Positions 47,987 through 59,419 of a stretch of DNA of 64,000 bases are shown one piece after another (within the stretch, counting starts at the first letter, position 1; every line of letters begins with the position of its first letter). The DNA is from Liquorilactobacillus capillatus DSM 19910 (GTDB lineage: Bacteria; Bacillota; Bacilli; Lactobacillales; Lactobacillaceae), in contig NZ_AZEF01000008.1 in assembly GCF_001434915.1 (NCBI RefSeq), positions 20,067 through 84,066 of the forward strand, written 5' to 3'. The notes under the pieces were generated by a model that had not been told where the DNA came from, made no database searches, and saw only the letters and a program-made list of their open reading frames with translations. The position numbers and the translations under genes were made by a program.

Positions 47987-48496
47987 TTGAATACTTTACA
48001 GAGAAGAAACGCTATTAAAGATGAATTACAGAATCAAAAACTAATCAGTGCTAAAAAACTTGCTCTCAAATATGGTGTCAGTCGGCAAACAATCGTCGGT
48101 GATATTGCACTTTTACGTGCACAAGGACAACCAATTATTTCAACGGTAAGCGGATATAAATATCAAGAAGCAGGGACAGCTTATCATGGAGTAGTAGTCT
48201 GTCAGCATACGATTGAACAGACAAGAGAAGAACTAGAAGCGATTATTTCATTAGGTGGTGAGGTTGTAGATGTTTTAATTGACCATAGTGTTTACGGGCA
48301 AATTGTTGGGACGCTGGGGTTAGCAAATCAAGCAGATATTAATGATTTTATGAGTCGAGTAAAAAACGTGAATCATAATTTGCTTGCTAGTTTAACAAAT
48401 GGAATTCATCTGCATAATATTAGCTGTTCAGATGAGAAAGTCTTTAACAGCATTCAGCAACGTCTGGATGATCTGCATTTTTTGTACCATGATTGA
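47987..48496 (+). CDS. niaR: NiaR-type transcriptional repressor (HTH plus 3H domain)
   Basis: A 169-residue regulator with an N-terminal DeoR-like winged helix (SAKKLALKYGVSRQTIVGDIALLRAQG) and a C-terminal 3H domain with three conserved histidines. NiaR (YrxA) of Firmicutes senses nicotinic acid and represses niacin uptake or NAD synthesis genes. The next gene is pncB, a fitting target. The TTG at 47987 is 8 nt after GGAGGGAG; an open frame extends 13 codons further but overlaps the terminator. Confidence 0.85.
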   Translation: MNTLQRRNAIKDELQNQKLISAKKLALKYGVSRQTIVGDIALLRAQGQPIISTVSGYKYQEAGTAYHGVVVCQHTIEQTREELEAIISLGGEVVDVLIDHSVYGQIVGTLGLANQADINDFMSRVKNVNHNLLASLTNGIHLHNISCSDEKVFNSIQQRLDDLHFLYHD

Positions 48497-48498
48497 AC

Positions 48499-48531
48499 TT
48501 GACAAGCGACAAATATAAGTATAATTTATAT
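48499..48531 (+). promoter_or_regulatory. pncB promoter with inverted repeat
   Basis: TTGACA (48499-48504), 15 bp, TATAAT (48520-48525). ATATAA (48513-48518) and TTATAT (48526-48531) flank the -10 as an inverted repeat, a candidate but unproven operator site for the neighbouring NiaR-type protein. Confidence 0.45.
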
Positions 48532-48591
48532 TTAATAAATGTCTTGACACCCCTTGCTGGATAGCTGAGACTAGTTCATTGGAGGAAATAG

Positions 48592-50025
48592 ATGAAAACA
48601 AGGAATTTGTCTTTATTGCTTGATTTATATGAATTGACGATGGCTAATGGTTTTTTTAAAAAACACCCACATAAAGTGGGATATTTTGATTTATATTTTC
48701 GTAAAATTCCAGATGAGGGCGGGCTAGTAGTTTATACAGGATTAGCACAGGTTATTAAATATTTGAATGAACTTTATTTTAGTGCGTCAGATATTGTATA
48801 TTTAAGAGAATTAGGGCTCTTCGATAATAATTTTTTGAAATATTTAAGTAACTTTAAATTTGAATGCGATGTTTGGTCTGTTGAAGAAGGAACTCCAATT
48901 TTTCCGAATGAACCTTTGATCACAGTTAGAGGACCGTTAATTCAGGCTCAGTTGTTAGAGACAATGCTTTTAAATATTGTTAATCATGAATCACTTATTG
49001 CCACCAAAGCTCGTCGAATTTGCATGGTTGCACGAAAAAGACCAGTTATGGAATTTGGGTCACGTCGTGCACAAGGAGCAGATGCCGCAACTTATGGTGC
49101 TCGCGCAGCCGTTATTGGTGGTTGCTCAGGAACAGCGAATGTTTTAAGTGCTAAACTTTTTGGCTTGAAGCCGCTGGGGACAATGGCACATAGCTGGATT
49201 CAGTCTTTTGCGAGCGAACGTGAAGCGTTTGAAACTTGGATGAAGGTTTATCCACATAATTGTTTATTGTTGGTTGATACTTATGATGTTTTAAATTCAG
49301 GTGTACCTAACGCAATCGCAATTTTTAAAAAGCTAAGGCAAAAAGGAATAAATGATCATTTTGGAGTACGGATTGATTCTGGCGACATCACGGTTTTAAC
49401 ACAGAAAACACGTAAGATGCTTGATCAAGCCGGTTTTGAGAATGCAACAATTACAGTTTCGAATGCTCTGGATGAAGATGTCATTCAAAATGTTTTGGAA
49501 GAAGGAGCTGTAATCGATAGCTTCGGTGTAGGAGAGAAGCTAATTACTGCCGCATCTGATCCTGTATTAAGTGGTGTTTATAAGTTAGTCGCTACGCAGG
49601 AAGAAACTAAGATAACGCCAAAGATAAAATTAAGCAATACAGTTGAGAAAACAACTATCCCAGGTTTTAAGAGGCTATACCGCTTATACGATACTGAAAA
49701 TAAGGCACGTGGTGATTTATTATGTTTGGATACGGATGAAATAGAAGAAAATATTAATATTTATAATGCTGATTCCAATAAGATGCAACAAATGAAACGG
49801 CTACCTAAATGGCAGTTAAAACCTTTACAGAAACAGATTTTTAAAAGCGGGACTTTGATTTATAAACAGTCTGCAACAATGGCGATTCAAGCTCGTTCAC
49901 AGGAGGCGATTGCTGAATTACCAACAGCATGTTTGCGGTTAAAGAATCCAGATATTTATGATATTTATTGGACAAGTGGGCTAAGAAATTTACAACAGAA
50001 AATGATAAAAGAGTATACTTATTAA
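48592..50025 (+). CDS. pncB: Nicotinate phosphoribosyltransferase
   Basis: PncB joins nicotinate to PRPP in the NAD salvage route. The 477-residue protein has DLYELTMANGFF at the N-terminus and FGSRRAQGADAATYGARAA around the active site, as in the long bacterial form. ATG 48592 follows TTGGAGG. Together with niaR it forms a nicotinate-responsive pair. nadE, often next in lactobacilli, is not here. Confidence 0.94.
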   Translation: MKTRNLSLLLDLYELTMANGFFKKHPHKVGYFDLYFRKIPDEGGLVVYTGLAQVIKYLNELYFSASDIVYLRELGLFDNNFLKYLSNFKFECDVWSVEEGTPIFPNEPLITVRGPLIQAQLLETMLLNIVNHESLIATKARRICMVARKRPVMEFGSRRAQGADAATYGARAAVIGGCSGTANVLSAKLFGLKPLGTMAHSWIQSFASEREAFETWMKVYPHNCLLLVDTYDVLNSGVPNAIAIFKKLRQKGINDHFGVRIDSGDITVLTQKTRKMLDQAGFENATITVSNALDEDVIQNVLEEGAVIDSFGVGEKLITAASDPVLSGVYKLVATQEETKITPKIKLSNTVEKTTIPGFKRLYRLYDTENKARGDLLCLDTDEIEENINIYNADSNKMQQMKRLPKWQLKPLQKQIFKSGTLIYKQSATMAIQARSQEAIAELPTACLRLKNPDIYDIYWTSGLRNLQQKMIKEYTY

Positions 50026-50085
50026 GAAAATACACAGGACGTGCGAAAGTATGTTCGCTGTGTTAGAATGAATAAGCGAATGGAG

Positions 50086-50116
50086 AGGTCGTGGCAGTCA
50101 TGTCGTGGCCTTTTTG
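50086..50116 (+). terminator. Possible terminator between pncB and uvrB
   Basis: AGGTCGTGGCA can pair with TGTCGTGGCCT over 11 bp using several G-U pairs, around GTCA, with TTTT after it. The same bases read as a direct repeat GTCGTGGC, so the fold is only a candidate. Confidence 0.5.
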
Positions 50117-50145
50117 TAATTAATGAGAGTACGGAGGTCAGGAAT

Positions 50146-52149
50146 GTGATAGAAAGACAGGAAGACCGCAATTTCAATTTAGTTTCAGCCTACCAACCGA
50201 CTGGTGACCAGCCGCAGGCTATTGGAGAATTGACAGAAGGTATAAAAAAAGGTGAAAAGGCACAAGTTCTATTAGGTGCAACGGGAACTGGTAAAACATT
50301 TACGATTTCAAACGTTATAAAAGAAGTTAATAAACCTACTCTTGTTTTAGCACACAATAAGACGTTAGCAGGACAACTTTATGGAGAGTTTAAGGAATTT
50401 TTCCCACACAATGCGGTTGAATACTTTGTTAGTTACTATGATTATTATCAACCTGAGGCGTATGTCCCTTCAAGTGATACTTATATTGAAAAGGATTCAA
50501 GCATTAATGACGAGATCGATAAATTACGGCATTCAGCCACTAGTTCACTTCTAGAGCGTAATGATGTTATCGTTGTAGCGTCCGTTTCATCGATCTTTGG
50601 TTTGGGTGATCCGCATGAGTATCAAGAACACACCCTTTCCTTACGTGTAGGTCAAGTTTTAGAACGAGAGACCTTACTGCGCCAGTTAATTGATATCCAG
50701 TTTGAGCGTAATGATATTGATTTTCAGCGAGGGCGTTTTCGTGTTCACGGAGATATAGTTGAAATTTTTCCGGCTTCACGTGATGAACGTGCATTGCGTG
50801 TTGAATTTTTCGGAGACGAGATCGATCGTATTCGTGAAGTTGATGCACTTACAGGCGAGATCGTTGGTGATCGTAGGCATGTGTCTATTTTTCCGGCTAC
50901 TCATTTTATGACAAATGATGATATTATGGATACGGCGATTACGGGAATACAAACTGAGTTAGAAAAACAGCTGAAAAAATTTAAAGATGAAAATAAGCTG
51001 TTAGAAGCACAGCGTTTAAAACAACGAACAACTTATGATATTGAAATGTTGAGAGAAATGGGTTATTGTTCTGGTATTGAAAATTATTCACGGCATATGG
51101 ATGGTAGAAAAGAAGGTGAACCACCGTATACTCTGCTAGATTTTTTCCCACAAGACTTCTTGATTGTAGTCGATGAGTCGCATGTTACAATGCCACAAGT
51201 TCGTGGAATGTACAACGGTGACCGTGCTCGCAAACAAATGCTTGTTGATTATGGATTCCGGCTCCCAAGTGCACTTGATAACCGACCACTGACAATAGAT
51301 GAATTTGAAAAGCATGTTAACCAAATTGTTTATATGTCGGCAACGCCAGGACCATATGAGAAAACCCAGACGAATAAGGTCGTGCAACAAATTATTCGTC
51401 CAACCGGATTATTAGATCCTATTATTGAGGTGCGGCCAATCATGGGACAAATGGATGATCTTGTGGGTGAGATTAATAAGCGGGTCGAACGCAATGAACG
51501 TGTTTTTATAACGACTCTTACGAAAAAAATGTCAGAAGACCTAACTGACTATCTTAAGGAATTGAGAATTAAAGTTAAATACCTGCATTCTGATATTAAG
51601 ACCCTTGAAAGAACAAAGATTGTTCGTGATTTACGCCTTGGGAAGTTTGATGTACTTGTCGGGATCAACCTGTTACGTGAAGGGATTGACGTTCCTGAGG
51701 TATCACTCGTGGCAATTTTAGATGCAGATAAAGAAGGTTTTTTACGCAGCGAAAGGTCACTTGTTCAAACGATAGGACGAGCAGCTCGGAATGAGAACGG
51801 GCGTGTTATTATGTATGCTGATAGCGTTACTGATTCAATGAAAGCAGCGATTAATGAAACAAAACGTCGTCGAAGTATTCAAAAAGAGTACAATGAAGAG
51901 CATCATATCGTGCCGAGAACAATCAAAAAGAAGATTCGGGACTTAATATCAATAACGAAACCAGCTAAAGATGGTGGCAAGAAGACATCATTTACGGAAC
52001 TGGAATTTAATGATCTAGAGCATGATGAACAAAAAGAAATGATTGAGAAATTGGAAACACAGATGAGGACAGCAGCTAAAAAACTTGCTTTTGAAGAAGC
52101 TGCCACTTTGCGTGATACGATTATGGAATTAAAAACACAGATGGAATAG
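50146..52149 (+). CDS. uvrB: Excinuclease ABC subunit B
   Basis: UvrB is the damage-verifying helicase-like subunit of nucleotide excision repair. The 667-residue protein has Walker [10 protein letters not shown], the beta-hairpin [12 protein letters not shown], helicase motif QTIGRAARN and a C-terminal UVR domain binding UvrC. The GTG at 50146 has GGAGG 8 nt upstream; a longer frame from 50041 crosses the putative terminator and is not believed. uvrA follows 27 bp later. Confidence 0.96.
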   Translation: MIERQEDRNFNLVSAYQPTGDQPQAIGELTEGIKKGEKAQVLLGATGTGKTFTISNVIKEVNKPTLVLAHNKTLAGQLYGEFKEFFPHNAVEYFVSYYDYYQPEAYVPSSDTYIEKDSSINDEIDKLRHSATSSLLERNDVIVVASVSSIFGLGDPHEYQEHTLSLRVGQVLERETLLRQLIDIQFERNDIDFQRGRFRVHGDIVEIFPASRDERALRVEFFGDEIDRIREVDALTGEIVGDRRHVSIFPATHFMTNDDIMDTAITGIQTELEKQLKKFKDENKLLEAQRLKQRTTYDIEMLREMGYCSGIENYSRHMDGRKEGEPPYTLLDFFPQDFLIVVDESHVTMPQVRGMYNGDRARKQMLVDYGFRLPSALDNRPLTIDEFEKHVNQIVYMSATPGPYEKTQTNKVVQQIIRPTGLLDPIIEVRPIMGQMDDLVGEINKRVERNERVFITTLTKKMSEDLTDYLKELRIKVKYLHSDIKTLERTKIVRDLRLGKFDVLVGINLLREGIDVPEVSLVAILDADKEGFLRSERSLVQTIGRAARNENGRVIMYADSVTDSMKAAINETKRRRSIQKEYNEEHHIVPRTIKKKIRDLISITKPAKDGGKKTSFTELEFNDLEHDEQKEMIEKLETQMRTAAKKLAFEEAATLRDTIMELKTQME

Positions 52150-52176
52150 AATAGCAAAAAAGGAAGGAAATGAAGA

Positions 52177-55020
52177 GTGGGACAAAATAAGATCGTAATT
52201 CATGGAGCTCGTGCACATAACTTAAAAGATATTGATGTTACGATTCCAAAAAATAAACTAGTTGTAATGACTGGTTTATCTGGTTCTGGTAAGAGCTCAT
52301 TAGCTTTTGACACGCTCTATGCTGAAGGACAGCGGAGATACGTTGAAAGCCTTTCTGCTTATGCACGTCAATTTTTAGGTCAGATGGATAAACCGGACGT
52401 GGATTCAATCGATGGATTGTCACCAGCAATTTCGATTGATCAGAAAACGACTTCTAAAAATCCACGATCAACTGTTGGAACAGTTACAGAGATCAATGAT
52501 TATTTACGTCTTTTATGGGCTAGAGTTGGAACACCTATTTGTCCCAATGATGGACATCGAATTACGAGTCAATCACCTGAACAAATGGTTGACCGTATTT
52601 TACAACTTCCAGAAAGAACTAAGATTCAGATTCTATCACCGATCATTAGACAAAAAAAGGGGCAGCATAAAAAGATCTTTGAGAAAATTAAACGTGAAGG
52701 TTTTGTGCGCGTACGTGTTGATGCGAAAGTTTATGATATTGAAGATGAAATAGAATTAGCTAAAAATAAAAAACATTCCATTGAAGTTGTTGTTGACCGA
52801 ATCGTTGTAAAAAAAGGAATTCGTTCACGTCTTTTTGACTCTTTTGAAGCAGCGCTGCGTCTTTCAGATGGTTACGCTAGTGCTGATGTGATTGGAGGCG
52901 AATTGTTACAATTTTCAGAGAACTTTGCTTGTCCGTATTGCGGTTTTACGATCGGTGAATTAGAGCCGCGGTTATTTTCTTTTAATGCGCCTTTTGGTGC
53001 TTGTCCTGACTGTGATGGTTTAGGGATTAAGCTTGAAGTTGATAAGGATCTAGTGCTTCCTGACCCACAAAAGACTCTTCATGAAGGGGTGCTTGAACCA
53101 TGGAATCCAATCAGTTCAAAATACTATCCTAGTTTGCTTGAACAGATGTGTGCAGCGTTTGAGATTGATATGGATACTCCATTTACAGAGCTGACACCTG
53201 CTGAACAAAAAATAATTTTATATGGTGCTGGGGATAAAACTTTTCATTTTCATTACGAGAATGATTTTGGCGGTGTGCGAGATGTTGATGTGCCGTTTGA
53301 GGGAGTTATTCCTAATGTTGAGCGGCGTTATCATGAAACTAATAGTGATTTTACCCGTGATGTCATGCGCAAATATATGACAAGTCTAACTTGTCAGACA
53401 TGTCATGGGTACCGGCTTAATCAAAAGGCACTAGCAGTTAAGATAAATGGCCGTCATATCGGTGAAGTATCAGACGATAATATTGCAGCAGCGTTGGCTT
53501 TTTTTGAAAAAGTTAGTTTTAATGAGCAAGATACGGCGATTGCTCGTCCAATTTTAAAAGAAATTAAAGACCGTTTGAGTTTTTTGATCAATGTTGGGCT
53601 AGAATATCTAACGTTAAGTCGTTCAGCTCGAACATTATCCGGTGGTGAGGCACAACGGATTCGATTAGCAACTCAGATTGGATCTAATTTATCTGGGGTA
53701 CTATACATTTTAGATGAACCTTCAATTGGATTACACCAAAGAGATAATGATCGCTTGATTTCGTCGTTAAAGAAAATGCGTGACTTGGGGAATACGCTGA
53801 TCGTTGTCGAGCATGATGAAGATACGATGCGTGCTGCTGATTATGTAATTGATATCGGTCCTGGAGCTGGAAGTAATGGCGGGAAAGTAATGGCTGCAGG
53901 GACACCAAAACAAGTCGCCCGAACACGTAAATCAATTACGGGACAATATCTTGCAGGTAAGAAGTTTATTGCAGTTCCTGAAAAACGTCGACCGGGAAAT
54001 GGTGAATGGCTTCAGTTAAAAGGTGCAGCAGCAAATAACTTAAAGAAAATCGATGTTGCATTTCCATTAGGTGAGTTTATTGCAGTTACGGGTGTTTCTG
54101 GTTCAGGGAAGTCGACGCTCGTCAACATGATTTTAAAACGGGCGTTAGCACAGAAACTCAATGGAAATTCAGATAAGCCAGGTAAGTTTAGTGGAATTAC
54201 AGGGGTAGAAAAGCTGGAAAAAGTCATTGATATTGATCAAAGTCCAATTGGCAGGACACCTCGCAGTAACCCAGCTACGTATACAAGTGTTTTTGATGAT
54301 ATTCGAACTTTATTTGCGCAAACCAATGCTGCTAAAATGCGAGGGTATGGAAAGGGCCGCTTTAGTTTTAATGTAAAGGGTGGTCGTTGTGAGGCATGTA
54401 AAGGTGATGGGATAATCAAGATTGAAATGAACTTTTTACCTGATGTCTATGTTCCGTGTGAAGTTTGCCATGGGGCGCGATATAATTCTGAGACACTAGA
54501 GATTGAATATAAAGAAAAGAATATTGCGCAAATTTTAAATATGACGGTGGAAGAAGCACTGGCGTTCTTTGCAGCTATTCCTAAAATCAGACGTAAATTA
54601 CAGACAATTGTTGATGTCGGTTTAGGGTATGTTAAATTAGGTCAGCCTGCGACAACCTTGTCTGGCGGTGAAGCGCAGCGAATGAAGTTGGCTGCTGAAT
54701 TACACCGTAAATCAAATGGAAAAACATTTTATATTTTAGATGAACCAACGACTGGCTTGCATACAGATGACATTAAAAACTTATTGGCAGTTCTGCAGCG
54801 GCTAGTCGACAAGGGAAATACAGTTTTAGTGATTGAACATAACTTGGATGTCATCAAAACAGCAGATTATTTGATTGATTTAGGCCCTGAAGGTGGGGAT
54901 GGCGGTGGCAATATCGTGGCGGTTGGAACACCAGAGCAAGTTGAAAATGTTGCAGCAAGTTATACTGGTAAGTACCTACATGCAATCCTTGATCGCGACC
55001 GTAAACGCAAGGTGAATTGA
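52177..55020 (+). CDS. uvrA: Excinuclease ABC subunit A
   Basis: UvrA recognises DNA lesions as a dimer. The 947-residue protein has two ABC ATPase units: GLSGSGKSS and [12 protein letters not shown] in the first, GVSGSGKST and [12 protein letters not shown] in the second. Two zinc fingers are visible (CPYC...CPDC and CEAC...CEVC). GTG 52177 follows AGGAAGG. It is transcribed with uvrB. Confidence 0.97.
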   Translation: MGQNKIVIHGARAHNLKDIDVTIPKNKLVVMTGLSGSGKSSLAFDTLYAEGQRRYVESLSAYARQFLGQMDKPDVDSIDGLSPAISIDQKTTSKNPRSTVGTVTEINDYLRLLWARVGTPICPNDGHRITSQSPEQMVDRILQLPERTKIQILSPIIRQKKGQHKKIFEKIKREGFVRVRVDAKVYDIEDEIELAKNKKHSIEVVVDRIVVKKGIRSRLFDSFEAALRLSDGYASADVIGGELLQFSENFACPYCGFTIGELEPRLFSFNAPFGACPDCDGLGIKLEVDKDLVLPDPQKTLHEGVLEPWNPISSKYYPSLLEQMCAAFEIDMDTPFTELTPAEQKIILYGAGDKTFHFHYENDFGGVRDVDVPFEGVIPNVERRYHETNSDFTRDVMRKYMTSLTCQTCHGYRLNQKALAVKINGRHIGEVSDDNIAAALAFFEKVSFNEQDTAIARPILKEIKDRLSFLINVGLEYLTLSRSARTLSGGEAQRIRLATQIGSNLSGVLYILDEPSIGLHQRDNDRLISSLKKMRDLGNTLIVVEHDEDTMRAADYVIDIGPGAGSNGGKVMAAGTPKQVARTRKSITGQYLAGKKFIAVPEKRRPGNGEWLQLKGAAANNLKKIDVAFPLGEFIAVTGVSGSGKSTLVNMILKRALAQKLNGNSDKPGKFSGITGVEKLEKVIDIDQSPIGRTPRSNPATYTSVFDDIRTLFAQTNAAKMRGYGKGRFSFNVKGGRCEACKGDGIIKIEMNFLPDVYVPCEVCHGARYNSETLEIEYKEKNIAQILNMTVEEALAFFAAIPKIRRKLQTIVDVGLGYVKLGQPATTLSGGEAQRMKLAAELHRKSNGKTFYILDEPTTGLHTDDIKNLLAVLQRLVDKGNTVLVIEHNLDVIKTADYLIDLGPEGGDGGGNIVAVGTPEQVENVAASYTGKYLHAILDRDRKRKVN

Positions 55021-55081
55021 GGACTTGCATTTTGTTTGTAAAGTGCTTAGAGTGGATACTATAGATTGGAGTGGATAGTGA

Positions 55082-55555
55082 ATGGCAAAAGTTGAAAGTT
55101 TTACATTAGATCATACTGCGGTTAAAGCTCCGTATGTACGTCTGATTACTGTTGAGGAAGGCAGTAAGGGTGATAAAATTTCTAATTACGATTTACGTTT
55201 GGTTCAGCCAAATGAAAATGCAATTCCAACTGCAGGCTTGCACACAATTGAACATATGTTGGCAGGTTACTTACGTGACCGCTTAGATGGTGTTATCGAC
55301 TGTTCACCTTTTGGCTGTCGAACAGGGTTCCATTTAATTACATGGGGTGAGCATGATACTACTGATGTTGCTAAGGCTCTTAAAGGAGCATTACAAGATA
55401 TTGAAGCTGCAACTTGGGATGATGTTCAGGGAACAGATATAAGAAGTTGCGGTAACTATCGCGATCACTCACTTTTTTCAGCACAAGAATGGTGTCGTAA
55501 AATTTTGGATGAGGGTATCTCTTCAGATCCATTTGTGCGTAAAGTAGTTGAATAA
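55082..55555 (+). CDS. luxS: S-ribosylhomocysteine lyase LuxS
   Basis: LuxS splits S-ribosylhomocysteine into homocysteine and DPD, the precursor of autoinducer-2. The 157-residue protein has the metal site HTIEH and Cys84-type residue in [12 protein letters not shown], with a third ligand Cys further on (CGNYRDHS). It is placed between uvrA and rapZ. ATG 55082 follows a poor site (GGAGTGG). Confidence 0.96.
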   Translation: MAKVESFTLDHTAVKAPYVRLITVEEGSKGDKISNYDLRLVQPNENAIPTAGLHTIEHMLAGYLRDRLDGVIDCSPFGCRTGFHLITWGEHDTTDVAKALKGALQDIEAATWDDVQGTDIRSCGNYRDHSLFSAQEWCRKILDEGISSDPFVRKVVE

Positions 55556-55610
55556 GTCTCTTTTTTTATCCTAGAAAAAGAGGTCAAGATGAGTTTCTTT
55601 ATTTCTTAAA

Positions 55611-55717
55611 AAGGGTCAAAGTAAAGGCTGTATTGGCGTGTACCCCCAAAGTTAAAGTGAAGATCACTTAACTTTGGAGGTATACCTCATATCCAAGCTT
55701 GCTTTGACCTTTTTTTA
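55611..55717 (+). terminator. Long stem-loop after luxS
   Basis: An outer helix GGGTCAAAG (55613-55621) with CTTTGACC (55702-55709) encloses a long inner helix: GTGTACCCCCAAAGTTAA pairs with TTAACTTTGGAGGTATAC with G-U pairs, capped by AGTGA/TCACT. Eight T follow, so it terminates luxS. At about 100 nt it is much longer than the other terminators here. Confidence 0.85.
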
Positions 55718-55759
55718 TAAAATAATTATTATCAGTATATTGTGAAACGCCCGGTATGC

Positions 55760-55765
55760 TATAAT
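55760..55765 (+). promoter_or_regulatory. Extended -10 promoter for rapZ-yvcK-whiA
   Basis: TATAAT preceded by TATGC (extended -10). A -35 is not obvious. Confidence 0.55.
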
Positions 55766-55794
55766 AGTCTGAGGTATAAATTGGAGGAATTGTA

Positions 55795-56679
55795 ATGAAG
55801 GATCCATTAAAATTAGTCGTTATTACCGGGATGAGCGGAGCTGGTAAAACGGTGGCTGTTCAAAGTTTTGAAGATTTAGGCTATTTTTGTATTGATAACA
55901 TGCCCCCCACGCTACTGCCGAAATTTTGGGAATTAGTTCGTGAATCAGGTAAAGTTAGTAAGGTAGCTCTGGTAATTGATTTACGTTCTCGGGCTTTCTA
56001 TGATGAGATTATTGAGATGCTGAATAATTTAGGCAGTGATACCTTTATTGATGCTAAAATCTTGTTTCTAGATGCATCTGATGCTGAATTAGTTGCTCGC
56101 TATAAGGAAACAAGGCGTTCCCATCCTTTAGCAATGGAAGGAAGACTGATGGATGGCATTAAATTAGAACGGGATCTTCTATCAGCCATCCGTTCTAAGG
56201 CACAACTGGTAGTAGATACAAGTAAATTAACACCGCGTCAGTTGCGAGAAGAGATTTTCCATAATTTTGAAACTAGCGAGTCGACTGCCTTTCATGTCGA
56301 GGTACTGTCTTTTGGGTTTAAGTACGGGCTACCGATTGATGCTGATATTGTTATGGACGTTAGATTTCTACCTAATCCCTATTACATTCCAGCACTTAAA
56401 AAGAAAACGGGATTAGACCAGCCAGTTTATGATTATGTAATGAAGTCTGATAAAACTGAATCATTTTACCAACAATTTATGGTACTTTTAAAAAATATAA
56501 TTCCAGGATATATAGCAGAAGGCAAGTCAAGTTTGACGATTGCTATTGGATGCACAGGCGGACAACATCGTTCAGTTGCGTTAGCAAAGCGGATTGGTGA
56601 TAGTTTAACACCGCTTTATCCAGTGAGAACTTCTCACCGTGATGTCAAACGTCGAAAGGAGTCAGTCAATCGGTCATGA
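55795..56679 (+). CDS. rapZ: RNase adapter RapZ / P-loop protein YvcJ
   Basis: A 294-residue P-loop NTPase with [10 protein letters not shown] near residue 13 and [13 protein letters not shown] in the C-terminal domain. In E. coli RapZ controls GlmS through small RNA decay, whereas in Bacillus the orthologue YvcJ binds and hydrolyses GTP and affects competence. ATG 55795 follows TTGGAGG. Its end overlaps yvcK (ATGA). rapZ-yvcK-whiA-clpP is a strongly conserved order in Firmicutes. Confidence 0.93.
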   Translation: MKDPLKLVVITGMSGAGKTVAVQSFEDLGYFCIDNMPPTLLPKFWELVRESGKVSKVALVIDLRSRAFYDEIIEMLNNLGSDTFIDAKILFLDASDAELVARYKETRRSHPLAMEGRLMDGIKLERDLLSAIRSKAQLVVDTSKLTPRQLREEIFHNFETSESTAFHVEVLSFGFKYGLPIDADIVMDVRFLPNPYYIPALKKKTGLDQPVYDYVMKSDKTESFYQQFMVLLKNIIPGYIAEGKSSLTIAIGCTGGQHRSVALAKRIGDSLTPLYPVRTSHRDVKRRKESVNRS

Positions 56680-57701
56680 TAAATAAGTTAGCAAGCCAAC
56701 GAAGGCAAAGACCCCATATCGTGGTTATTGGCGGCGGGACAGGGTTACCGGTTATTCTGCGTGCTTTACGTAAACAGAATGCGGATATTACTGCTGTTGT
56801 TACAGTTGCTGATGACGGTGGATCCTCCGGCGTGATTCGAGATTATATTAATGTCGTCCCACCTGGTGATATTCGCAATGTCTTGGTGGCGCTATCTAAT
56901 ACACCTGATATTTACAAAAACATTTTTCAATATCGATTTAAATCAAGTGATCAATTCTTTTCAGGTCATGCGATTGGAAATCTGATTATTGCAGCGTTAT
57001 CAGAGATGAATGGTGATGGTATTTTTAATGCTGTTCAAGAGTTAGCTCAGATGATGAGGGTTGACGGGCATGTTTATCCAGCAGCTAATGATCCATTGAT
57101 CTTGAATGCAGAATTTGCAGATGGAACAGTTCTCGCAGGTGAGTCTGAGATTTCAGCAGCTGATAAGACGATTGATCGGGTCTGGGTAACGGGGGTTGAT
57201 GATAAGCAACCATGTGCTGTCCAAGAGGTAGTAGATGCAATTATGCAAGCCGATCAGATTGTATTAGGACCGGGAAGCCTCTTTACAAGTATTCTACCCA
57301 ATTTGATGATTTCAAATGTCGGTAAAGCTGTTTGTGAAACTGATGCAGAAGTGATTTATATCTGTAATATAATGACGCAAAAAGGTGAAACTGAGCATTT
57401 TTCTGATGCTGATCATGTCCGAGTGCTTAACCGCCATTTGGGTAAAAAAATTATTGATACAGTTTTGGTTAATACACAGCCGGTACCTGATAATTATATG
57501 GATCATCAAAAATATGATGAATATCTTTATCAAGTTAAGCATGATTTTAATGGTTTAAGGCAACAAGGCTGCCGTGTTATTTCAGATAATTTTCTTGAGC
57601 TGCGTGATCGTGGTGTCTTTCATAATGGAAGTCAAGTCGTTAATGAGCTGATGAGACTAACAAGCCGACCATTATCGTGGATTGATGATGAGTTTAACTA
57701 A
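56676..57701 (+). CDS. yvcK: Gluconeogenesis factor YvcK
   Basis: A 341-residue member of the CofD-like YvcK/MgfK family, with [15 protein letters not shown] at the N-terminus, [13 protein letters not shown] and [13 protein letters not shown]. In Bacillus it binds UDP-sugars and is needed for growth on gluconeogenic carbon and for cell shape. It is translationally coupled to rapZ by a 4-nt overlap. Confidence 0.94.
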   Translation: MINKLASQRRQRPHIVVIGGGTGLPVILRALRKQNADITAVVTVADDGGSSGVIRDYINVVPPGDIRNVLVALSNTPDIYKNIFQYRFKSSDQFFSGHAIGNLIIAALSEMNGDGIFNAVQELAQMMRVDGHVYPAANDPLILNAEFADGTVLAGESEISAADKTIDRVWVTGVDDKQPCAVQEVVDAIMQADQIVLGPGSLFTSILPNLMISNVGKAVCETDAEVIYICNIMTQKGETEHFSDADHVRVLNRHLGKKIIDTVLVNTQPVPDNYMDHQKYDEYLYQVKHDFNGLRQQGCRVISDNFLELRDRGVFHNGSQVVNELMRLTSRPLSWIDDEFN

Positions 57702-57719
57702 ACTGAGGAGGGTTGCTAG

Positions 57720-58658
57720 TTGTCTTATGCAAGCGAAGTTAAAAAGGAATTAACAACACTCGATGTTCATTTTGCAAATGCCAAAGCAGAATTGATGGCT
57801 CTCATTAGAATGAATGGTTCATTGAGTATTGCACAGCATCATTTTATTCTAAATATCCAGACTGAGAATCCAGCTATTGCACGTAGGATTTATACACTAT
57901 TAAAAAAGTTCTATGAAGTCGAAAGTGAATTACTGGTTAGGCGCAAAATGAAACTAAAGAAGAATAATCTTTATATTGTCCGTCTAAAAAAGGGAAGTAA
58001 GTTGGTCCTTAATGATCTTGATATTTTAGAAGGTCTGCATATCAAGAATAGTGTTCCACTGAATTTTCTAAATGATGACGCTAAGGTAAGATCATATCTG
58101 CGTGGAGCTTTTCTGGCGACTGGTTCGGTCAATAATCCGGAGAAAAGTCGGTATCATCTTGAGATATATTCACTATACGAAGAACAAAATGATGTTATCT
58201 GTGAGTTGATCAACCGGTATGAGCTAAATGCACGTAAAACCGAACGCAGAAGTGGGTATATTACTTATCTGAAAGAAGCAGAAAAAATTGCTGATTTTCT
58301 ATCTCTAATTGGGGCAACAAATGCGATGTTGAAATTTGAAGATATACGGATTATTCGGGATATGCGTAATTCAGTTAACCGGATCGTTAATTGTGAGAAT
58401 GCTAATATGAATAAAGTGGCTGATGCTGCTAAACGGCAGATTGAAAATATTCACTACATTGAAAAAAGGGTGGGAATTAGTCAATTACCTCCTAAGTTAC
58501 AAAATGTAGCTAATGTACGCATCCTTAATCCAGAGGTTAGTTTAAAAGAACTAGGAGAAATCGTACCAGGAGGGCCTATTTCTAAGTCGGGGGTCAATCA
58601 TCGCTTGCGTAAGATAAATGAATTTGCACAAAAGTTACGCGAAGATAATTCTGTTTAA
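57720..58658 (+). CDS. whiA: DNA-binding protein WhiA
   Basis: A 312-residue protein with an N-terminal LAGLIDADG-endonuclease-like domain that has lost catalysis and a C-terminal helix-turn-helix (from about residue 225). In Gram-positive bacteria it acts in cell division and chromosome segregation. The TTG start lies behind GGAGGG. It is the last gene of the rapZ operon and is convergent with clpP. Confidence 0.95.
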   Translation: MSYASEVKKELTTLDVHFANAKAELMALIRMNGSLSIAQHHFILNIQTENPAIARRIYTLLKKFYEVESELLVRRKMKLKKNNLYIVRLKKGSKLVLNDLDILEGLHIKNSVPLNFLNDDAKVRSYLRGAFLATGSVNNPEKSRYHLEIYSLYEEQNDVICELINRYELNARKTERRSGYITYLKEAEKIADFLSLIGATNAMLKFEDIRIIRDMRNSVNRIVNCENANMNKVADAAKRQIENIHYIEKRVGISQLPPKLQNVANVRILNPEVSLKELGEIVPGGPISKSGVNHRLRKINEFAQKLREDNSV

Positions 58659-58681
58659 AAATAAAAGAGAGCTAAACAAAT

Positions 58682-58717
58682 AGCCAGGTCAAAGAATAAC
58701 TTAACTTTGACCTGGCT
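58682..58717. terminator. Hairpin between whiA and clpP
   Basis: AGCCAGGTCAAAG (58682-58694) and CTTTGACCTGGCT (58705-58717) form a perfect 13-bp stem with a 10-nt loop. On the minus strand ATTTGTTT follows, so clpP is the better-served gene. Confidence 0.78.
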
Positions 58718-58733
58718 AACTGTGTTACAGGGA

Positions 58734-59327
58734 TTATTTAATCTTCTTCTTGTTTTTCATAATACCATCAATCAATCCATAATCGACAGCTTCTTGGGCG
58801 GACATAAAGTTATCACGTTCAGTATCACGATTGATAATCTCCATATCTTGACCAGAACCATCGGCTAAAATCTTATTAATTAACTTACGGGTTTTGAGGA
58901 TATGTTGCGCAGCAATACCGATCTCGGTTGCTTGACCCTGGGCGCCGCCAAGTGGTTGGTGAATCATGACCTCAGAATTAGGCAATGCAAAACGCTTGCC
59001 CTTAGTGCCGGCAGTTGCCAATACACTTGCCATTGAAGCCGCCATTCCCATCACGATTGTTTGAACATCCGCATTAACGAAATTCATTGTATCGTAAATA
59101 GCTAAACCAGCCGTTACACTTCCACCAGGTGAGTTGATATAAATATAAATATCTTTTTCAGAATCTTGGGCATCAAGGAAAAGCAATTGGGCGATGATCG
59201 CATTGGCCATATCGTCATTTACTTCACCTGAAAGCATGATGATACGATCTTTTAGAAGGCGTGAGTAAATATCATATGCTCGTTCACCTCTTGAAGATTG
59301 TTCAATAACTGTAGGAACTAAATTCAT
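58734..59327 (-). CDS. clpP: ATP-dependent Clp protease proteolytic subunit
   Basis: ClpP forms the 14-mer proteolytic chamber used with ClpC, ClpE and ClpX. The 197-residue protein has the catalytic Ser in [10 protein letters not shown] (about residue 98), His in MIHQPLGG (about 123) and Asp in [11 protein letters not shown] (about 172). GGAGG precedes ATG 59327. A CtsR operator lies at its promoter. Confidence 0.97.
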   Translation of the reverse strand: MNLVPTVIEQSSRGERAYDIYSRLLKDRIIMLSGEVNDDMANAIIAQLLFLDAQDSEKDIYIYINSPGGSVTAGLAIYDTMNFVNADVQTIVMGMAASMASVLATAGTKGKRFALPNSEVMIHQPLGGAQGQATEIGIAAQHILKTRKLINKILADGSGQDMEIINRDTERDNFMSAQEAVDYGLIDGIMKNKKKIK

Positions 59328-59389
59328 GTGTAGTACCTCCTAACTAATTTTAACGCCATTAATTTTAGCATTCATAAGTCTATGTTGCT

Positions 59390-59418
59390 AGTTTAAACTA
59401 TTGGTCAAAAAAGGTCAA
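59390..59418 (-). promoter_or_regulatory. clpP promoter
   Basis: Reading leftward, TTGACC (59418-59413), 17 bp, TAAACT (59395-59390). The -35 is inside the CtsR box. Confidence 0.65.
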
Positions 59419-59419
59419 A
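59403..59419 (-). promoter_or_regulatory. CtsR operator
   Basis: GGTCAAA-AAA-GGTCAAA is the exact CtsR heptad tandem repeat with its 3-bp spacer. It covers the clpP -35 box, so heat-shock repressor CtsR should block clpP. ctsR is not in the window. Confidence 0.93.

Noticed and set aside
50041..50145. N-terminal extension of uvrB
   Set aside because: It has no family match, crosses a putative terminator, and GTG 50146 has an ideal ribosome site.
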